Below, one piece after another: positions 8,603 to 19,577 of a stretch of DNA of 43,463 nucleotides. The stretch spans positions 1 to 43,463 of the forward strand of contig JABDCU010000013.1 in assembly GCA_013287965.1 (NCBI GenBank), given 5' to 3'. The position numbers and the translations under genes are program-made. A model generated the notes under the pieces. The model had not been told where the DNA came from. It did not search any database and saw only the letters and a list, made by a program, of their open reading frames with translations. How positions within the stretch are numbered: the first letter of the stretch is position 1; each line of letters starts with the position of its first letter. The stretch is from Candidatus Omnitrophota bacterium. Lineage in GTDB: Bacteria > Omnitrophota > Gorgyraeia > Zapsychrales > Fredricksoniimonadaceae.

Positions 8603-9403
8603 GTGGCAGAGACGGTATTAAATCAGCAGGAAACAAAACTCGATACAAGTGCGGATACTCAACACCAAAACAGTCATTTAAAAAGAATAATAGGGATCAT
8701 TCTTTCTTTAGTCATGATCGCTTTGACCGTTTATGTGCTTGGTTTGCAGAACCAAAATACCAATATCCTTTCTAAGTCAACGGACCTGGCCTTGTCAGCC
8801 AGCGACCATGCGACGATCAATTATAGGACCTATGTCGGAAAATATAAAGAGACCAAGATCGAGCTGGATGAGACCACCCGGAAATTAGAAGAGGTCAACC
8901 GCCAATTAGACCAGGTGACCACGGAGTTGGCGACGACCAAGGGCATGCTTACCAATACCCAGGGGATGCTGTCTGAAGCCCAGGCGGAGAACGCCCGGTT
9001 AAAGCAGGAATTGCAGGGTTTGGACGATCTGCGTGGTTCTGAGAACGTCCAGAACATAGGTGAACTGCAGGCCAAGATCGCGGCCTTGAAAGAAAATGAT
9101 TCCCAGGTCAGCAGCCAGTTAGTGACATTAAAGAGCCAGCTGCGCGCTTTTGAAGCTGATTTTTCCAATCTTGATGAAGGACGGTCGTTGATCGTTCTAT
9201 TCAGGAACAAGATCAGTTTGGTCAAAAGCCGCATGCGTTATTTGAAGCAGGAAGCGTATTTTACCAGGGTCGCGGCCCAAAAAGAAAGAGATCGCCTGGC
9301 AATTTTGAACGGCAACAGCGGTTTTGTTGTGCGTAATGGCCATGCGTTGAACCCTAATGGCACCAAGAAGTCATTTGCCATTGATGTTAAAATCGTGCAA
9401 TAA
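8603..9403 (+). CDS. Hypothetical membrane-anchored coiled-coil protein
   Basis: N-terminal TM (IIGIILSLVMIALTVYVLGL) followed by a long heptad-rich coiled coil; GTG start. Confidence 0.75.
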   Translation: MAETVLNQQETKLDTSADTQHQNSHLKRIIGIILSLVMIALTVYVLGLQNQNTNILSKSTDLALSASDHATINYRTYVGKYKETKIELDETTRKLEEVNRQLDQVTTELATTKGMLTNTQGMLSEAQAENARLKQELQGLDDLRGSENVQNIGELQAKIAALKENDSQVSSQLVTLKSQLRAFEADFSNLDEGRSLIVLFRNKISLVKSRMRYLKQEAYFTRVAAQKERDRLAILNGNSGFVVRNGHALNPNGTKKSFAIDVKIVQ

Positions 9404-9459
9404 AAACCGGGACACATTGACTTTTTTTAAGAAAAAGTCAATGTGTCCCGGTTTTTATT
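9399..9459. terminator. 28-bp perfect inverted repeat (AATAAAAACCGGGACACATTGACTTTTT), terminator or REP-like
   Basis: Perfect arms 9399-9426 and 9432-9459. Contains the stop codon of the upstream CDS and shares GGGACACATT with the 669-698 element. Confidence 0.75.
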
Positions 9460-9472
9460 ATGGAGGTAAGCC

Positions 9473-9925
9473 ATGTCTTTAGAAGACAAGATCAGCCAGG
9501 ATTATGTGCAGGCGATGAAAGCCAGGGATTCTTTTACTTCGTCGGTCGTAAGTTTTTTGCGCGCGCAGATCAAGAATGTCAAGGTCGATAAACGTTTGGA
9601 AACAGTCCCTGATGAGGATGTCATCAGCGTCATCAAAAAGCAGGTCAAGCAGCGCCAGGATTCGATCACCCAATTTAAAGCCGGCGGCCGTACCGACCTG
9701 GCTGAAAAGGAAGAAAAGGAATTGGTGATCTTAAAGAATTATCTTCCCCCTGAAATGTCCCTGGAAAAATTAAAAAGCATCGTTGAAGAAGTGGTCACTG
9801 CCAGCGGGGCCGCGTCCATTAAAGATATGGGCAGGGTCATGAAAAATGTCCTGGGCCGTGTTGCCGGCCAGGCGGACAATCAGACGGTTGGCGCTCTTGT
9901 CAAAGAACGCTTGTCTAAAATATAA
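9473..9925 (+). CDS. GatB/YqeY domain-containing protein
   Basis: KISQDYVQAMKARDSFTSSVVSFLRAQIKNVKVDKR...YLPPEMS...KDMGRVMKNVLGRVAGQADN, typical YqeY. Confidence 0.93.
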   Translation: MSLEDKISQDYVQAMKARDSFTSSVVSFLRAQIKNVKVDKRLETVPDEDVISVIKKQVKQRQDSITQFKAGGRTDLAEKEEKELVILKNYLPPEMSLEKLKSIVEEVVTASGAASIKDMGRVMKNVLGRVAGQADNQTVGALVKERLSKI

Positions 9926-9933
9926 AGGGCGGT

Positions 9934-10770
9934 ATGCGTATCATCAAGGACATTTGTTGGGGGCTGGCCCTTGTCTTGCTTATTGGGGGCGTTGGTTTTA
10001 GTTTTTGGGTGCGTGACCGTTACGTTGTCCCTATCCTGATGTACCACCATGTGGGCATTCCTTCAGCCAAATGGCGGCTTAATACCGTGACTGAAAAGTC
10101 ATTTGAGTATCAAATGAATTTTATGAAGCGGCATGGATTTCAAGTCATTAGCTTTGATGCCCTGATAACAGGCATGAAACAAGGTCAGGAATTCGCCCGC
10201 AATACCGTTGTCCTGCAATTCGATGACGGGTATGAAGATAATTATAAATATGCCTTTCCTATCCTAAAGAAATACGGCTTTCCGGCAATGGTATTTTTAA
10301 TATCGGACAGGATAAGTACCCCTAATTTTTTGACCTGGGATGAAATTAAAGAAATGGAAGGATATAATTTTATGGCTGGGGCGCATACGCGGCACCATAC
10401 TTATTTGCCCAGTTTGAGTAGATCTAAGGCCCAGGATGAAATAGCGGGCAGTAAAAAAATGATCGAGGACCATTTAGGCCATAGCATCAATTATTTTTGT
10501 TATCCCTCAGGCGGGTTTACCCAAGACATTAAATTTCTTGTCAAAGAAGCGGGCTATAAAGCCGCGGTGACCACCAACCGGGGCAAGGACAGGTTTAATA
10601 TTGATCTGTATGAACTTAAACGCATCCATATGAATACGACGGATGACAAATATTCCGGATTGATCATGTGGTTTAAATTATCGGGTTATTACAATTTATT
10701 CCGCCAATTCAAGGACAGCGGCGAATTGCCTAAGAAGTTCCTCTATGAACAAAACATATCATTTAAATGA
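9934..10770 (+). CDS. Polysaccharide deacetylase family protein
   Basis: LMYHHVG, VVLQFDDGYEDNYKYAFPILKKYGFPAMVFLI, GAHTRHHTYLP: NodB homology motifs. Confidence 0.93.
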   Translation: MRIIKDICWGLALVLLIGGVGFSFWVRDRYVVPILMYHHVGIPSAKWRLNTVTEKSFEYQMNFMKRHGFQVISFDALITGMKQGQEFARNTVVLQFDDGYEDNYKYAFPILKKYGFPAMVFLISDRISTPNFLTWDEIKEMEGYNFMAGAHTRHHTYLPSLSRSKAQDEIAGSKKMIEDHLGHSINYFCYPSGGFTQDIKFLVKEAGYKAAVTTNRGKDRFNIDLYELKRIHMNTTDDKYSGLIMWFKLSGYYNLFRQFKDSGELPKKFLYEQNISFK

Positions 10771-13700
10771 TGACGGTGCTTTTGTCATCGAAGATTATAG
10801 CCATGCTAAATTATTCGCGGATTTTTTCCCAGGCGTGTCCGGTTTATACGGGATCCCGATGTGGGCCTTTTTTGTCAACCGCGGGCAGGCGGTCACTTCA
10901 TTCGGCATCGAATCCAAAGACAAGGCTATTTTGGAGTTCCAGCCGGCCAATAAAGCTTTTCGTTTAACATCCACCCAGGGTTTTAGGACTTTTCTAAAGA
11001 TCAGCGACGGTAAGGATCAGAAATTTTATGAGCCCTTTGCCAACAGCTTGGGGCTCGCCTATAAGACCCATCAGCTGATGCTGATCACAGCTCACGATCT
11101 GACCATTGAAGAAATAAATACAACGCTGGGACTCAAGGTCACTGTTAATTATTTTACCATGCCTCAAGAGCCTTTTGCCGGACTGGTGCGCCGTGTGACT
11201 GTTGAAAATACGGGCCGCAAGCCATTAGATATCCAATGTGTGGACGGCCTTCCAGCCATTAATCCGTACGGCCTTAAAGACTGGCTTAGCAAGAACATGA
11301 GCCGCACTGTGGAAGCCTGGATGACGGTGGATAATATAAAAAATAAAGCACCCTTTTACCGGTTAAAAGTGGAGGTGGCAGATACCCCGCAGGTGACGCC
11401 TATCAGCGAGGGGAATTTTTATTTTGCTTTTAATGCGGATTCGGGCAAGCTCCTGGATATGATCGTGGAAGCTTCCGCAGTCTTTGGCAGTGCCAGTGAT
11501 TTTCTGGTGCCGGAAGAGTTTTTAGGGCAAAAGATCTTTTCAGCGCCTGCCCATCAGGAAACCGCCAATCGCACACCGTCGGCAATGAGTGCCAGCCGTT
11601 TTACTTTAGCTCCGGCCAGGAAACACAGTTTCACGGCCATCGCGGGTTTTGCGCATGACCTGCCGGAATTAAAAAAGGTGGTCAAAAAATCCACAGGCCA
11701 TGGATTTATCGAAGAAAAAGCCAAGCTTAAACACCGGATCATTGATGAGATCAAGGACCACTGTTTTACCCATAGCGCTTCCCATGAATTTAACCGGTAT
11801 TGCGGCCAGACTTTTCTGGACAATGTTCTGCGCGGGGGACTGCCGATATCATTGCAAACCGCGGAGGGGCCGGTACCATTTAATGTTTACAGCCGCAAGC
11901 ATGGTGACCTGGAACGCGATTATAATTTCTTTATGTTGGCGCCTACCTTTCTTTCCCAGGGAAACGGTAATTACCGTGACGTTAACCAGAACCGCCGCAA
12001 TGATGCCTGGTTTAACGGGGATGTCAAAGACAGCGGGCTTATTAATTTTTTGAATTTGATCCAGGCCGACGGCTACAATCCGTTGATCGTCAAGGGGGCT
12101 ATTTTTGTCATTAAGGATGAAGGTGCCATTGCAGGCATCCTGCGTGAATTTGGTATTGTCGAAGGGGCAGATAAGCTAAGAGAGCTCCTTAAAAAAGGGT
12201 TTATGCCCGGGGATTTGTTAAAGCTTGTCACCCGTGAAATTGCCATCAAGGGAAAAGCGGATGATTTCTTAACAAGTGTTTTGGGCTCATGCACCAAGGC
12301 GGAATTGGCTGATCCGGGAGAAGGTTTTTGGAGCGATCATTGGACCTATAACCTGGATTTGATCGAGAGTTATTTACGGCTTTATCCTGAAAAACTCAAA
12401 GAACTTTTTTGGGAAAAAAAAGTTTTTAGTTTCTTTTTAAATGATCTTTATGTACTGCCAAGGGAAGCCCGTTATGTTTTGACCCCTGAGGGGGTGCGCC
12501 AATACCATTCTTTAGCGGAGGGCGACGCTAAGGTCATGGCCGCGGCCAAAAACTATAAATTACGCGGCAAGGATGGGTCAGGTGCTGTTTATACAACGAA
12601 TTTGTTGGCCAAATTGATCTGTTTATTGGCCAATAAATCCGCAACGCTTGACCCCAGCGGTATCGGGGTTGAGATGGAGGCCAACAAGCCCAATTGGTAT
12701 GACGCGCTTAACGGTTTACCGGGTTTGCTGGGTTCTTCGATCTGTGAAACTTTTGAAGTCAAGCGCCTCGCTGTTTTTGTCAAAGAAGCAATAGGACAGT
12801 TAAGATTGGACACTCACGTCCCGGTCATGGTTTTTGAAGAATTGGCGGATTTTGTCCAGGGGCTTACCCATGTGCTTTCCACAGAGAGTGATCCGTTAAA
12901 ATATTGGCAGAAATCTAATGATCTCAAGGAGCATTATCGTCATAGCATCCGTTATGGGATCAAGGGCCAGGAGAAGTCCTTACCCATTGTTGATATCAAT
13001 AAATTTTTAGATGGTGTCATTGAAAGATGTGATACCGGCATTGCCAGGGCCAAGCGTGACAATGGTCTTTTTGCTGCTTATTTTTATCATGAAGTTACAC
13101 AGCATGATCTTTTGGATAAATCACACCATGGTCCGCATCATGTCCGGGCCAACGCGTTTAAACGTCATGACCTGCCGTTATTTTTAGAAGGGTTTGTCCA
13201 TGCGTTGCGTACAGAGAAAAATCCAAAGGAGGCGGAGTTTCTTTTTAAAACAGTGAGGTCGAGCAAATTATATGACCGTGATCTAGGGATGTACAAGGTC
13301 AACGCGGACCTGTCCCAAGAACCCGAGGAGATCGGCCGCACCCGTATTTTTCCCAGCGGCTGGCTGGAAAACGGGTCTGTGTGGCTGCACATGGAATATA
13401 AGTATCTTCTGGAACTTTTGCGGGGCGGGTGCCCCCAAGCATTTTTTAACGAGGCGCGGACGGCCCTGGTTCCATTCATGGACCCGGCCCGGTATGGCCG
13501 CAGTATCCTGCAAAATTCTTCTTTCATTGTTTCATCAGCGCACGAAGACAAGAATTTGCATGGACAGGGTTTTGTGGCCCGCCTTTCGGGCAGTACTGCC
13601 GAGTTTGTGCATATGTGGCTGTTGATGAATATGGGCCTTAAACCCTTTGCGCTTGATGGCCAAGGTGCTTTGAGCTTAAGGTTCGATCCTTTATTGCCGT

Positions 13701-13960
13701 CGTGGTTATTTACCAATAAGGCAGAGGGGCCGTTTAAAGCGCGCACCTATAGTTTTAAATTGTTTGCAACAATCCTGGTCACCTATCATAATCCTAAATT
13801 AAAAGATACATTTGGGCCCCAAGCGGTCAAGGCGCAAAAAATCGTATTGACCTATCTTGACCGTAAGCGCATTGAAACTGCTGGCGGGGTCTTGAGTGAA
13901 TCCCATGCCTTGGACGTGCGCGAAGGCAATGTAAAAACCGTTGATGTATTTTTAAATTGA
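10745..13960 (+). CDS. Large cellobiose-phosphorylase-like (GH94-related) protein
   Basis: 1071 aa without signal peptide; blocks SRKHGDLERDYNFFMLAPTFLSQGNGNYRDVNQNRRNDAWFN and GYNPLIVKGAIF resemble proteins annotated as cellobiose phosphorylase-like. Confidence 0.6.
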   Translation: MNKTYHLNDDGAFVIEDYSHAKLFADFFPGVSGLYGIPMWAFFVNRGQAVTSFGIESKDKAILEFQPANKAFRLTSTQGFRTFLKISDGKDQKFYEPFANSLGLAYKTHQLMLITAHDLTIEEINTTLGLKVTVNYFTMPQEPFAGLVRRVTVENTGRKPLDIQCVDGLPAINPYGLKDWLSKNMSRTVEAWMTVDNIKNKAPFYRLKVEVADTPQVTPISEGNFYFAFNADSGKLLDMIVEASAVFGSASDFLVPEEFLGQKIFSAPAHQETANRTPSAMSASRFTLAPARKHSFTAIAGFAHDLPELKKVVKKSTGHGFIEEKAKLKHRIIDEIKDHCFTHSASHEFNRYCGQTFLDNVLRGGLPISLQTAEGPVPFNVYSRKHGDLERDYNFFMLAPTFLSQGNGNYRDVNQNRRNDAWFNGDVKDSGLINFLNLIQADGYNPLIVKGAIFVIKDEGAIAGILREFGIVEGADKLRELLKKGFMPGDLLKLVTREIAIKGKADDFLTSVLGSCTKAELADPGEGFWSDHWTYNLDLIESYLRLYPEKLKELFWEKKVFSFFLNDLYVLPREARYVLTPEGVRQYHSLAEGDAKVMAAAKNYKLRGKDGSGAVYTTNLLAKLICLLANKSATLDPSGIGVEMEANKPNWYDALNGLPGLLGSSICETFEVKRLAVFVKEAIGQLRLDTHVPVMVFEELADFVQGLTHVLSTESDPLKYWQKSNDLKEHYRHSIRYGIKGQEKSLPIVDINKFLDGVIERCDTGIARAKRDNGLFAAYFYHEVTQHDLLDKSHHGPHHVRANAFKRHDLPLFLEGFVHALRTEKNPKEAEFLFKTVRSSKLYDRDLGMYKVNADLSQEPEEIGRTRIFPSGWLENGSVWLHMEYKYLLELLRGGCPQAFFNEARTALVPFMDPARYGRSILQNSSFIVSSAHEDKNLHGQGFVARLSGSTAEFVHMWLLMNMGLKPFALDGQGALSLRFDPLLPSWLFTNKAEGPFKARTYSFKLFATILVTYHNPKLKDTFGPQAVKAQKIVLTYLDRKRIETAGGVLSESHALDVREGNVKTVDVFLN

Positions 13961-13961
13961 T

Positions 13962-15095
13962 ATGTTCAAACGCCACTTAAAACTCGGACTTATTAAAGGC
14001 GGGCAGTTAGGCAGGATGCTGCTTCAGGCAGCACCCAGCTTTGACGTGCGCAGTTTTGTCATGGATGATGATGTTAATTGCCCTTGCCGTCATCTTTGCT
14101 ATGAGTTCACTCAGGGCGATGCCATGAACTTTGATGATGTCTATGCCTTCGGCAAAAAAGTGGATGTGCTGACCTTTGAGTATGAACATATCCACGTGGA
14201 AGCTCTTAAAAAATTGAAAGCTGAAGGTTTGGCGATATATCCTGACCCTGATATCATTGAATTGGTCCAGGACAAGGGCCGGCAAAAAGAATTCTACCGG
14301 CAACACGGCATTCCCACGGCGGATTTTCAGATCGTGCCTAACCGTCTGGCCCTTAAGGGCTGTTCAGATTTTTTTCCGGCTGTGCAAAAGACATGCAAGG
14401 CCGGCTATGACGGCAAGGGTATTTTTAAATTGAAAGATGAAAATGATATCCCGGATGCTTTTAATGAGCCAAGTGTCCTTGAAAAACACATTGATTTTGA
14501 TAAAGAGATATCTATTGTCGTTGCGCGTAATGTTGAAGGGGCTGTTGCCGTGTACAAGCCTGTGGAAATGGTTTTCCATCCTGAAAAGAACCTGGTTGAG
14601 TTTTTACGCTGCCCGGCTGACATCAGCGCGGATGTTGAAAAAAAAGCAACGGCTATTGCGTTGGGTATCCTTCATCAGTTAAACTTAGTAGGTGCACTGG
14701 CCGTGGAGATGTTCGTCACCAAGGATAATCAGGTACTTGTTAACGAAATAGCCCCGCGCGTGCATAATAGCGGCCATCATACGATCGAAGGGACCCTGAC
14801 TTCGCAGTTTGAACAGCATTTACGCGCGGTCATGGGTCTGCCTCTGGGCTTGACAGAGATGACCTTACCCTCAGTGATGGTCAACCTGTTGGGCGATGAA
14901 GATCACGAAGGCAAGGCGGTCTATCATGGCGTTGAGCAGGCCTTGGGCTTAGGCGGCGTGTATATTCATTTATACGGCAAGACCCGCACCAAACCTTTCC
15001 GTAAAATGGGCCACGCCACGATCGTTGACAAGGATATCAACAAAGCTTATGAGAAGGCGCGTCAGGTTAAAGAGTTGATCAAAATAAGGGCTTAG
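13962..15095 (+). CDS. purK: 5-(carboxyamino)imidazole ribonucleotide synthase
   Basis: ATP-grasp protein: [44 protein letters not shown]. Confidence 0.93.
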   Translation: MFKRHLKLGLIKGGQLGRMLLQAAPSFDVRSFVMDDDVNCPCRHLCYEFTQGDAMNFDDVYAFGKKVDVLTFEYEHIHVEALKKLKAEGLAIYPDPDIIELVQDKGRQKEFYRQHGIPTADFQIVPNRLALKGCSDFFPAVQKTCKAGYDGKGIFKLKDENDIPDAFNEPSVLEKHIDFDKEISIVVARNVEGAVAVYKPVEMVFHPEKNLVEFLRCPADISADVEKKATAIALGILHQLNLVGALAVEMFVTKDNQVLVNEIAPRVHNSGHHTIEGTLTSQFEQHLRAVMGLPLGLTEMTLPSVMVNLLGDEDHEGKAVYHGVEQALGLGGVYIHLYGKTRTKPFRKMGHATIVDKDINKAYEKARQVKELIKIRA

Positions 15096-15096
15096 C

Positions 15097-15624
15097 ATGA
15101 AGAAACCATTGGTTGGCATTATCATGGGCTCCCAGTCAGACCTGAACATCATGGGTCTTGCCGCGGATATTTTAGATGAATTCGGTATTCCTTATGAAGT
15201 GACCGTTGTTTCCGCTCACCGGACACCTAAACGCATGTATGATTACGCCTCAAAAGCACAGCAACGGGGTTTAAAGGTCATCATCGCCGGCGCCGGCGGA
15301 GCAGCCCATTTGCCTGGGATGGTCGCGTCCATTACGATCCTGCCGGTCATCGGGGTGCCTGTTAAATCGTCCAATTCTTTAGACGGGCTGGATTCTTTAT
15401 TGTCCATTGTACAGATGCCTGATGGGATCCCGGTGGCAACAGTGGCGGTCAACGGTGCCAAGAATGCCGGTATCCTGGCCGCGGCAATCATCGCGACTTT
15501 TGACCGGGCTGTTGCGGCTAAATTGAAGGTCCATAAACAAAATTTAAAGAAAAAAGTAGAAGCTTCCGTCAAGACCATGGCCCGTCGAGGCCATCGTTCC
15601 CTGCGTGGTTTGAAAAATGTTTAA
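15097..15624 (+). CDS. purE: 5-(carboxyamino)imidazole ribonucleotide mutase
   Basis: [44 protein letters not shown]. Confidence 0.95.
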   Translation: MKKPLVGIIMGSQSDLNIMGLAADILDEFGIPYEVTVVSAHRTPKRMYDYASKAQQRGLKVIIAGAGGAAHLPGMVASITILPVIGVPVKSSNSLDGLDSLLSIVQMPDGIPVATVAVNGAKNAGILAAAIIATFDRAVAAKLKVHKQNLKKKVEASVKTMARRGHRSLRGLKNV

Positions 15625-18367
15625 AGAAGAACTCATCCCCTTAGCGCCTTCGCAAGATAAATTGCGTCAGGACATCCGTTTTTTAAGCAAGCTTTTGGCT
15701 GAGATCATCCGTGAACAGGAAGGTGAAGATCTCCTGCTTAAAATTGAAGAGGTCCGCACCTTGGCCCAAGAGATCCGTCAAAAGCATAATCCATTGATGA
15801 TCGAGTCCCAAAAGAAGTTGATCGCCTCTCTTTCACCGGATGAGGCGTACAATATTACCCGCGCTTTCACGATCTATTTTCAGCTGGTCAATATCGCCGA
15901 AGAAGTCCAGCGTGTGCGCCGCTTAAGGGATTATGAACGTTCCCCGGAAGTTTTTCAGGAGATGTCGCTCAAAAAATTGTTCAAGGACCTGATGGATGAA
16001 GATTACACACCCAAAGAGATCCTGGATTTTTTAAGCCAGTGCGACATCAGCCCTGTTTTAACGGCCCATCCCACCGAAGCCAAACGCCGCACGGTATTGG
16101 ACCATTTATTTTTTATTTCCGGGCAATTGACGCAACTCAACAGGCCGGATCTGACGCTGGCTGAAGAAGATTCGCTGACCAAGCGCATCAAGGAGACCCT
16201 GGAGATCCTCTGGCAGACTTCCGAGGTGCGTAACCGTAAAGTGGAAGTCCTGGATGAAGTGGACCAGACCTTGTTTTATTTTGAACGCACGATCATCAGC
16301 CTTTTGGCCAATATCCATGAAAAGATCCACCGGGAATTTGCCAGGCTCGGGGTTGATGCCCAGGATGATATTGACCCTTTTATCCATTTTGGGTCATGGG
16401 TGGGGGCGGACCGCGACGGGAACCCTAATGTCACGCCGGCCATCACCCTGACAACGGCTAAAATGCAAAGGAAACTGATCGTTAAGTTTTATTTAGCCGC
16501 CATTGAGAATTTTATCCGCAAGTTCAGCCAGTCAACGGATTATATCCAGGTCAGCAAAAAGTTCCTGGATTCGCTGGAGCTTGACAAAAAAAATCTGCCA
16601 GAACAGGCGCGTGAGCTGGAACGTTATGAAGGTCCTGAAATTTACCGCAAGAAATTCTCATTTATCCATCATAAATTGGAATGCGTGCTGACGGATAAAA
16701 AGGGCAAATATAAAAACGCGGATGAATTTATCAGTGACCTTTTGATCATCCAGGAAAGCTTAAAGAAGAACCAGGGTCAAACCGCTTCTGACGGAGATCT
16801 TCGGCGCCTTATCGTGCAGGCCAAAGCTTTCCGTTTTTTCCTGGCGCGTTTGGACTTTAGGGACCATGCCAAAAAAGTCCATATGGCTATTAGAGAATTA
16901 CTGGGGGAGAATGGACTTGACCCCGAAGTTTTGTTAAATAAAATTGCCGCGTCAAACCCCCGAAAGGGGACTGTCAGCTCGCCTGAAGCCAAGGATATTC
17001 TGGCCCAATTTAAGGCCTTCCGTCAGCTCAAGGAACATTTTGACGCGGACATGGTGGATGCCTACATCCTCAGCATGACGCAAACATCGGTGGACATGCT
17101 GGCTTTATTGTATTTGGCCAAAAATGAAGGCTTGGTCCATGTGGCGCATAAAAGGGTCAAAAAAGCAGCCATTGGCATTGTGCCTTTGTTTGAAACCATC
17201 AGCGCCTTACAAAATTGCCATGAAATGATGGGAGAGCTTTTTGCCATTCCTTTATACCGCTCGTATCTTAAGGCCCGCGGGGATGTGCAGGAGATCATGC
17301 TTGGCTATTCAGACAGCAGTAAGGACGGCGGGTATCTGGCAGCCAATTGGCATTTGTATTTGGCCCAGCAGAATTTATGTGAAGTTGCGGAAAAATACAA
17401 CGTCAAGATCAAATTTTTTCATGGCAAGGGCGGCACCATTGACCGCGGCGGCGGGGAGTCGCATCGGGCGATCCTGGGCCAGCCGCTTTCAGCCGTGGGC
17501 GGGCGCATCAAAATGACCGAGCAGGGTGAGGTTGTTTCCCAAAAATACGCCACCCCCATGGTGGCCAAGCGCAACATGGAACAATTGATCACCGCCGTGG
17601 CATGGACGAATTTGGTGACTAACCGTGAGATCAAAAAGAACCCGAAATTAGCCGGATGGGAAAAATTAGTGGCCCAATTGTCACAGGATTCATTTACTTT
17701 TTATCGTCAATTGGTTTTTGAAACGCCGGGATTTTTGGATTTTTATAACCAAGCCACACCCATCAGTATCCTTAAGATCACCAAGATCGGCTCAAGGCCT
17801 GCGGCCCGTAGTGCTGCCCAAGGTGTTGAGCAGCTGCGTGCCATTCCCTGGGTTTTTAGCTGGGTGCAATCTCGTTATATTATTTCTGCCTGGTACGGGG
17901 CAGGATATGCTTTTAAAAAATACATGGATGAAAATCCTGAAGGCCTTGCCCTTTTGAGGCAGATGTACAAGCAATGGCCGTTTTTTACCTCCATTATCCA
18001 TAATCTGGAAGCTTCCCTGGCCAAGGCGGATCTTTATATTTCGGAATTATATGCAGGCATCGTTTCCGACGAAAATTTGCGTAAAAAAATCCATGAAGCC
18101 ATAGCGCTGGAGCAGCAATTGGCAGTGGAAAGTGTCCTTTTGATCTCTGACCAAAAAGAGCTGTTGGATTACCATAAAGTTTTGCAGGAGTCGATCAAAC
18201 TGCGTAACCCTTACGTGGACCCTCTTAACTATATCCAGGTCAGGTTCCTGCAGGAAAAAAATCAATTGAGCGATACTGCTGCTCATGAGGCCAAGCGTTC
18301 GAAGATCGATGAAATACTTCTTCTGACCGTCAACGGCATTGCATCCGGTATGAAAAGCACGGGTTAA
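15617..18367 (+). CDS. ppc: Phosphoenolpyruvate carboxylase
   Basis: [66 protein letters not shown]. Confidence 0.95.
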   Translation: MFKEELIPLAPSQDKLRQDIRFLSKLLAEIIREQEGEDLLLKIEEVRTLAQEIRQKHNPLMIESQKKLIASLSPDEAYNITRAFTIYFQLVNIAEEVQRVRRLRDYERSPEVFQEMSLKKLFKDLMDEDYTPKEILDFLSQCDISPVLTAHPTEAKRRTVLDHLFFISGQLTQLNRPDLTLAEEDSLTKRIKETLEILWQTSEVRNRKVEVLDEVDQTLFYFERTIISLLANIHEKIHREFARLGVDAQDDIDPFIHFGSWVGADRDGNPNVTPAITLTTAKMQRKLIVKFYLAAIENFIRKFSQSTDYIQVSKKFLDSLELDKKNLPEQARELERYEGPEIYRKKFSFIHHKLECVLTDKKGKYKNADEFISDLLIIQESLKKNQGQTASDGDLRRLIVQAKAFRFFLARLDFRDHAKKVHMAIRELLGENGLDPEVLLNKIAASNPRKGTVSSPEAKDILAQFKAFRQLKEHFDADMVDAYILSMTQTSVDMLALLYLAKNEGLVHVAHKRVKKAAIGIVPLFETISALQNCHEMMGELFAIPLYRSYLKARGDVQEIMLGYSDSSKDGGYLAANWHLYLAQQNLCEVAEKYNVKIKFFHGKGGTIDRGGGESHRAILGQPLSAVGGRIKMTEQGEVVSQKYATPMVAKRNMEQLITAVAWTNLVTNREIKKNPKLAGWEKLVAQLSQDSFTFYRQLVFETPGFLDFYNQATPISILKITKIGSRPAARSAAQGVEQLRAIPWVFSWVQSRYIISAWYGAGYAFKKYMDENPEGLALLRQMYKQWPFFTSIIHNLEASLAKADLYISELYAGIVSDENLRKKIHEAIALEQQLAVESVLLISDQKELLDYHKVLQESIKLRNPYVDPLNYIQVRFLQEKNQLSDTAAHEAKRSKIDEILLLTVNGIASGMKSTG

Positions 18368-18392
18368 AACAATCACTTTAAGGAGGCTTGAT

Positions 18393-19388
18393 ATGACTAG
18401 CACAGGTGTCGGTGTCATTAATGATAAAGTTAAAAAGGAGTCTGGGGTTATTGATGCTATACGCTTTGAAACATCCAAGGTGATGGTCGGTCAAAGTGTA
18501 TTGATAGACCGTCTTTTGATCGGCATATTGGCCAATGGCCATGTTTTAGTCGAAGGGGTGCCGGGTTTGGCCAAGACCACGGCGGTCAAGACTCTGGCCC
18601 AGACCATACAAGCCAAATTTCACCGTCTGCAATTTACCCCTGACATGCTTCCGGCGGACCTGACAGGCACGCTTATCTATGACCAGCGTAACGGGACTTT
18701 TAATGTCAAAAAAGGGCCGATCTTTGCCAATATTATTCTCGCCGATGAGATCAACCGGGCACCTGCCAAGGTGCAAAGCGCCTTGCTTGAAGCCATGCAG
18801 GAGCGCCAGGTTACGATCGGTGAAGAAACTTTAAAATTGGATGATCCGTTTTTGGTTTTGGCCACTCAAAACCCCATCGAGCAGGAGGGGACCTATCCTT
18901 TGCCTGAAGCACAGGTGGACCGTTTCATGCTCAAGGTGAGGATCACCTATCCAACTAAGGAAGAAGAATTAAAGATCCTTAAACGCATGGCCAAGACCTG
19001 CCAGTCATTTGCCGTGCAGGCAGTGGCATCCCCGCAGGACATTATCCGCCTGCGCTCGGTGGTGGATGAAATTTATATGGATGAAAAGATCGAGGATTAT
19101 ATTGTCCACATTGTGGAAGCTACCCGCAACCCAGAAAATTATAAACTCAAAGATCTTAAAGGATTGATCCTTTACGGGGCCAGTCCGCGGGCCACGATCA
19201 ATTTAGCGTTGGCCTCTAAGGCACATGCGTTTATCCAGGGACGGGGATTTGTGACACCGCAGGACATTAAAAGCATCGGCATGGATGTGCTGCGCCATCG
19301 CGTTATCCCCAGCTATGAAGCAGAAGCCGAGGGTAAGACATCGGAAGATTTAGTCAAGCGTATATTGGATGAAGTAGAGGTGCCTTAG
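18393..19388 (+). CDS. MoxR-family AAA+ ATPase (Bat operon)
   Basis: LVEGVPGLAKTTAVKTLAQ, ILADEINRAPAKVQSALLEAMQERQVTIG, ATQNPIEQEGTYPLPEAQVDRFMLK. Confidence 0.95.
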   Translation: MTSTGVGVINDKVKKESGVIDAIRFETSKVMVGQSVLIDRLLIGILANGHVLVEGVPGLAKTTAVKTLAQTIQAKFHRLQFTPDMLPADLTGTLIYDQRNGTFNVKKGPIFANIILADEINRAPAKVQSALLEAMQERQVTIGEETLKLDDPFLVLATQNPIEQEGTYPLPEAQVDRFMLKVRITYPTKEEELKILKRMAKTCQSFAVQAVASPQDIIRLRSVVDEIYMDEKIEDYIVHIVEATRNPENYKLKDLKGLILYGASPRATINLALASKAHAFIQGRGFVTPQDIKSIGMDVLRHRVIPSYEAEAEGKTSEDLVKRILDEVEVP

Positions 19389-19393
19389 TATGA

Positions 19394-19566
19394 ATATGGT
19401 TAAGCCGGTATTGCTCCCGAAACGGGATATTTTGGCCGTCTGCTTCGGTTTACAACAATTTTTTTCTAAAGATTCTCTTCATTTGGAAAAAAATTATTGT
19501 AAAACCTCGCAGACATTTGGCCAAAAATCCCTGACTGTTTCGTCCGCAACACCGGCTTAACCATAT
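19394..19566. repeat. ~173-bp imperfect palindromic element between moxR and the DUF58 gene
   Basis: Outer arms 19394-19414 / 19546-19566 (20/21 complementary). Inner segments also pair (GGGATATTTTGGCC / GGCCAAAAATCCC; TTTACAACAATTTTTTTC / GAAAAAAATTATTGTAAA). Confidence 0.8.
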
Positions 19567-19577
19567 TTTCGATTCTT

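Noticed and set aside
8830-9234. 134-aa antisense ORF opposite the coiled-coil protein gene
   Set aside because: Shadow of the repetitive coiled-coil codons; no RBS or domain evidence.
13165-13746. 193-aa antisense ORF within the cellobiose-phosphorylase-like gene
   Set aside because: Fully contained opposite a strong CDS, no recognisable domain; likely a compositional shadow ORF.
16955-16980. CCCC-GAAA-GGGG mini-hairpin inside ppc as another inserted repeat
   Set aside because: Only a 4-bp stem and no clear evidence of insertion; could be chance.
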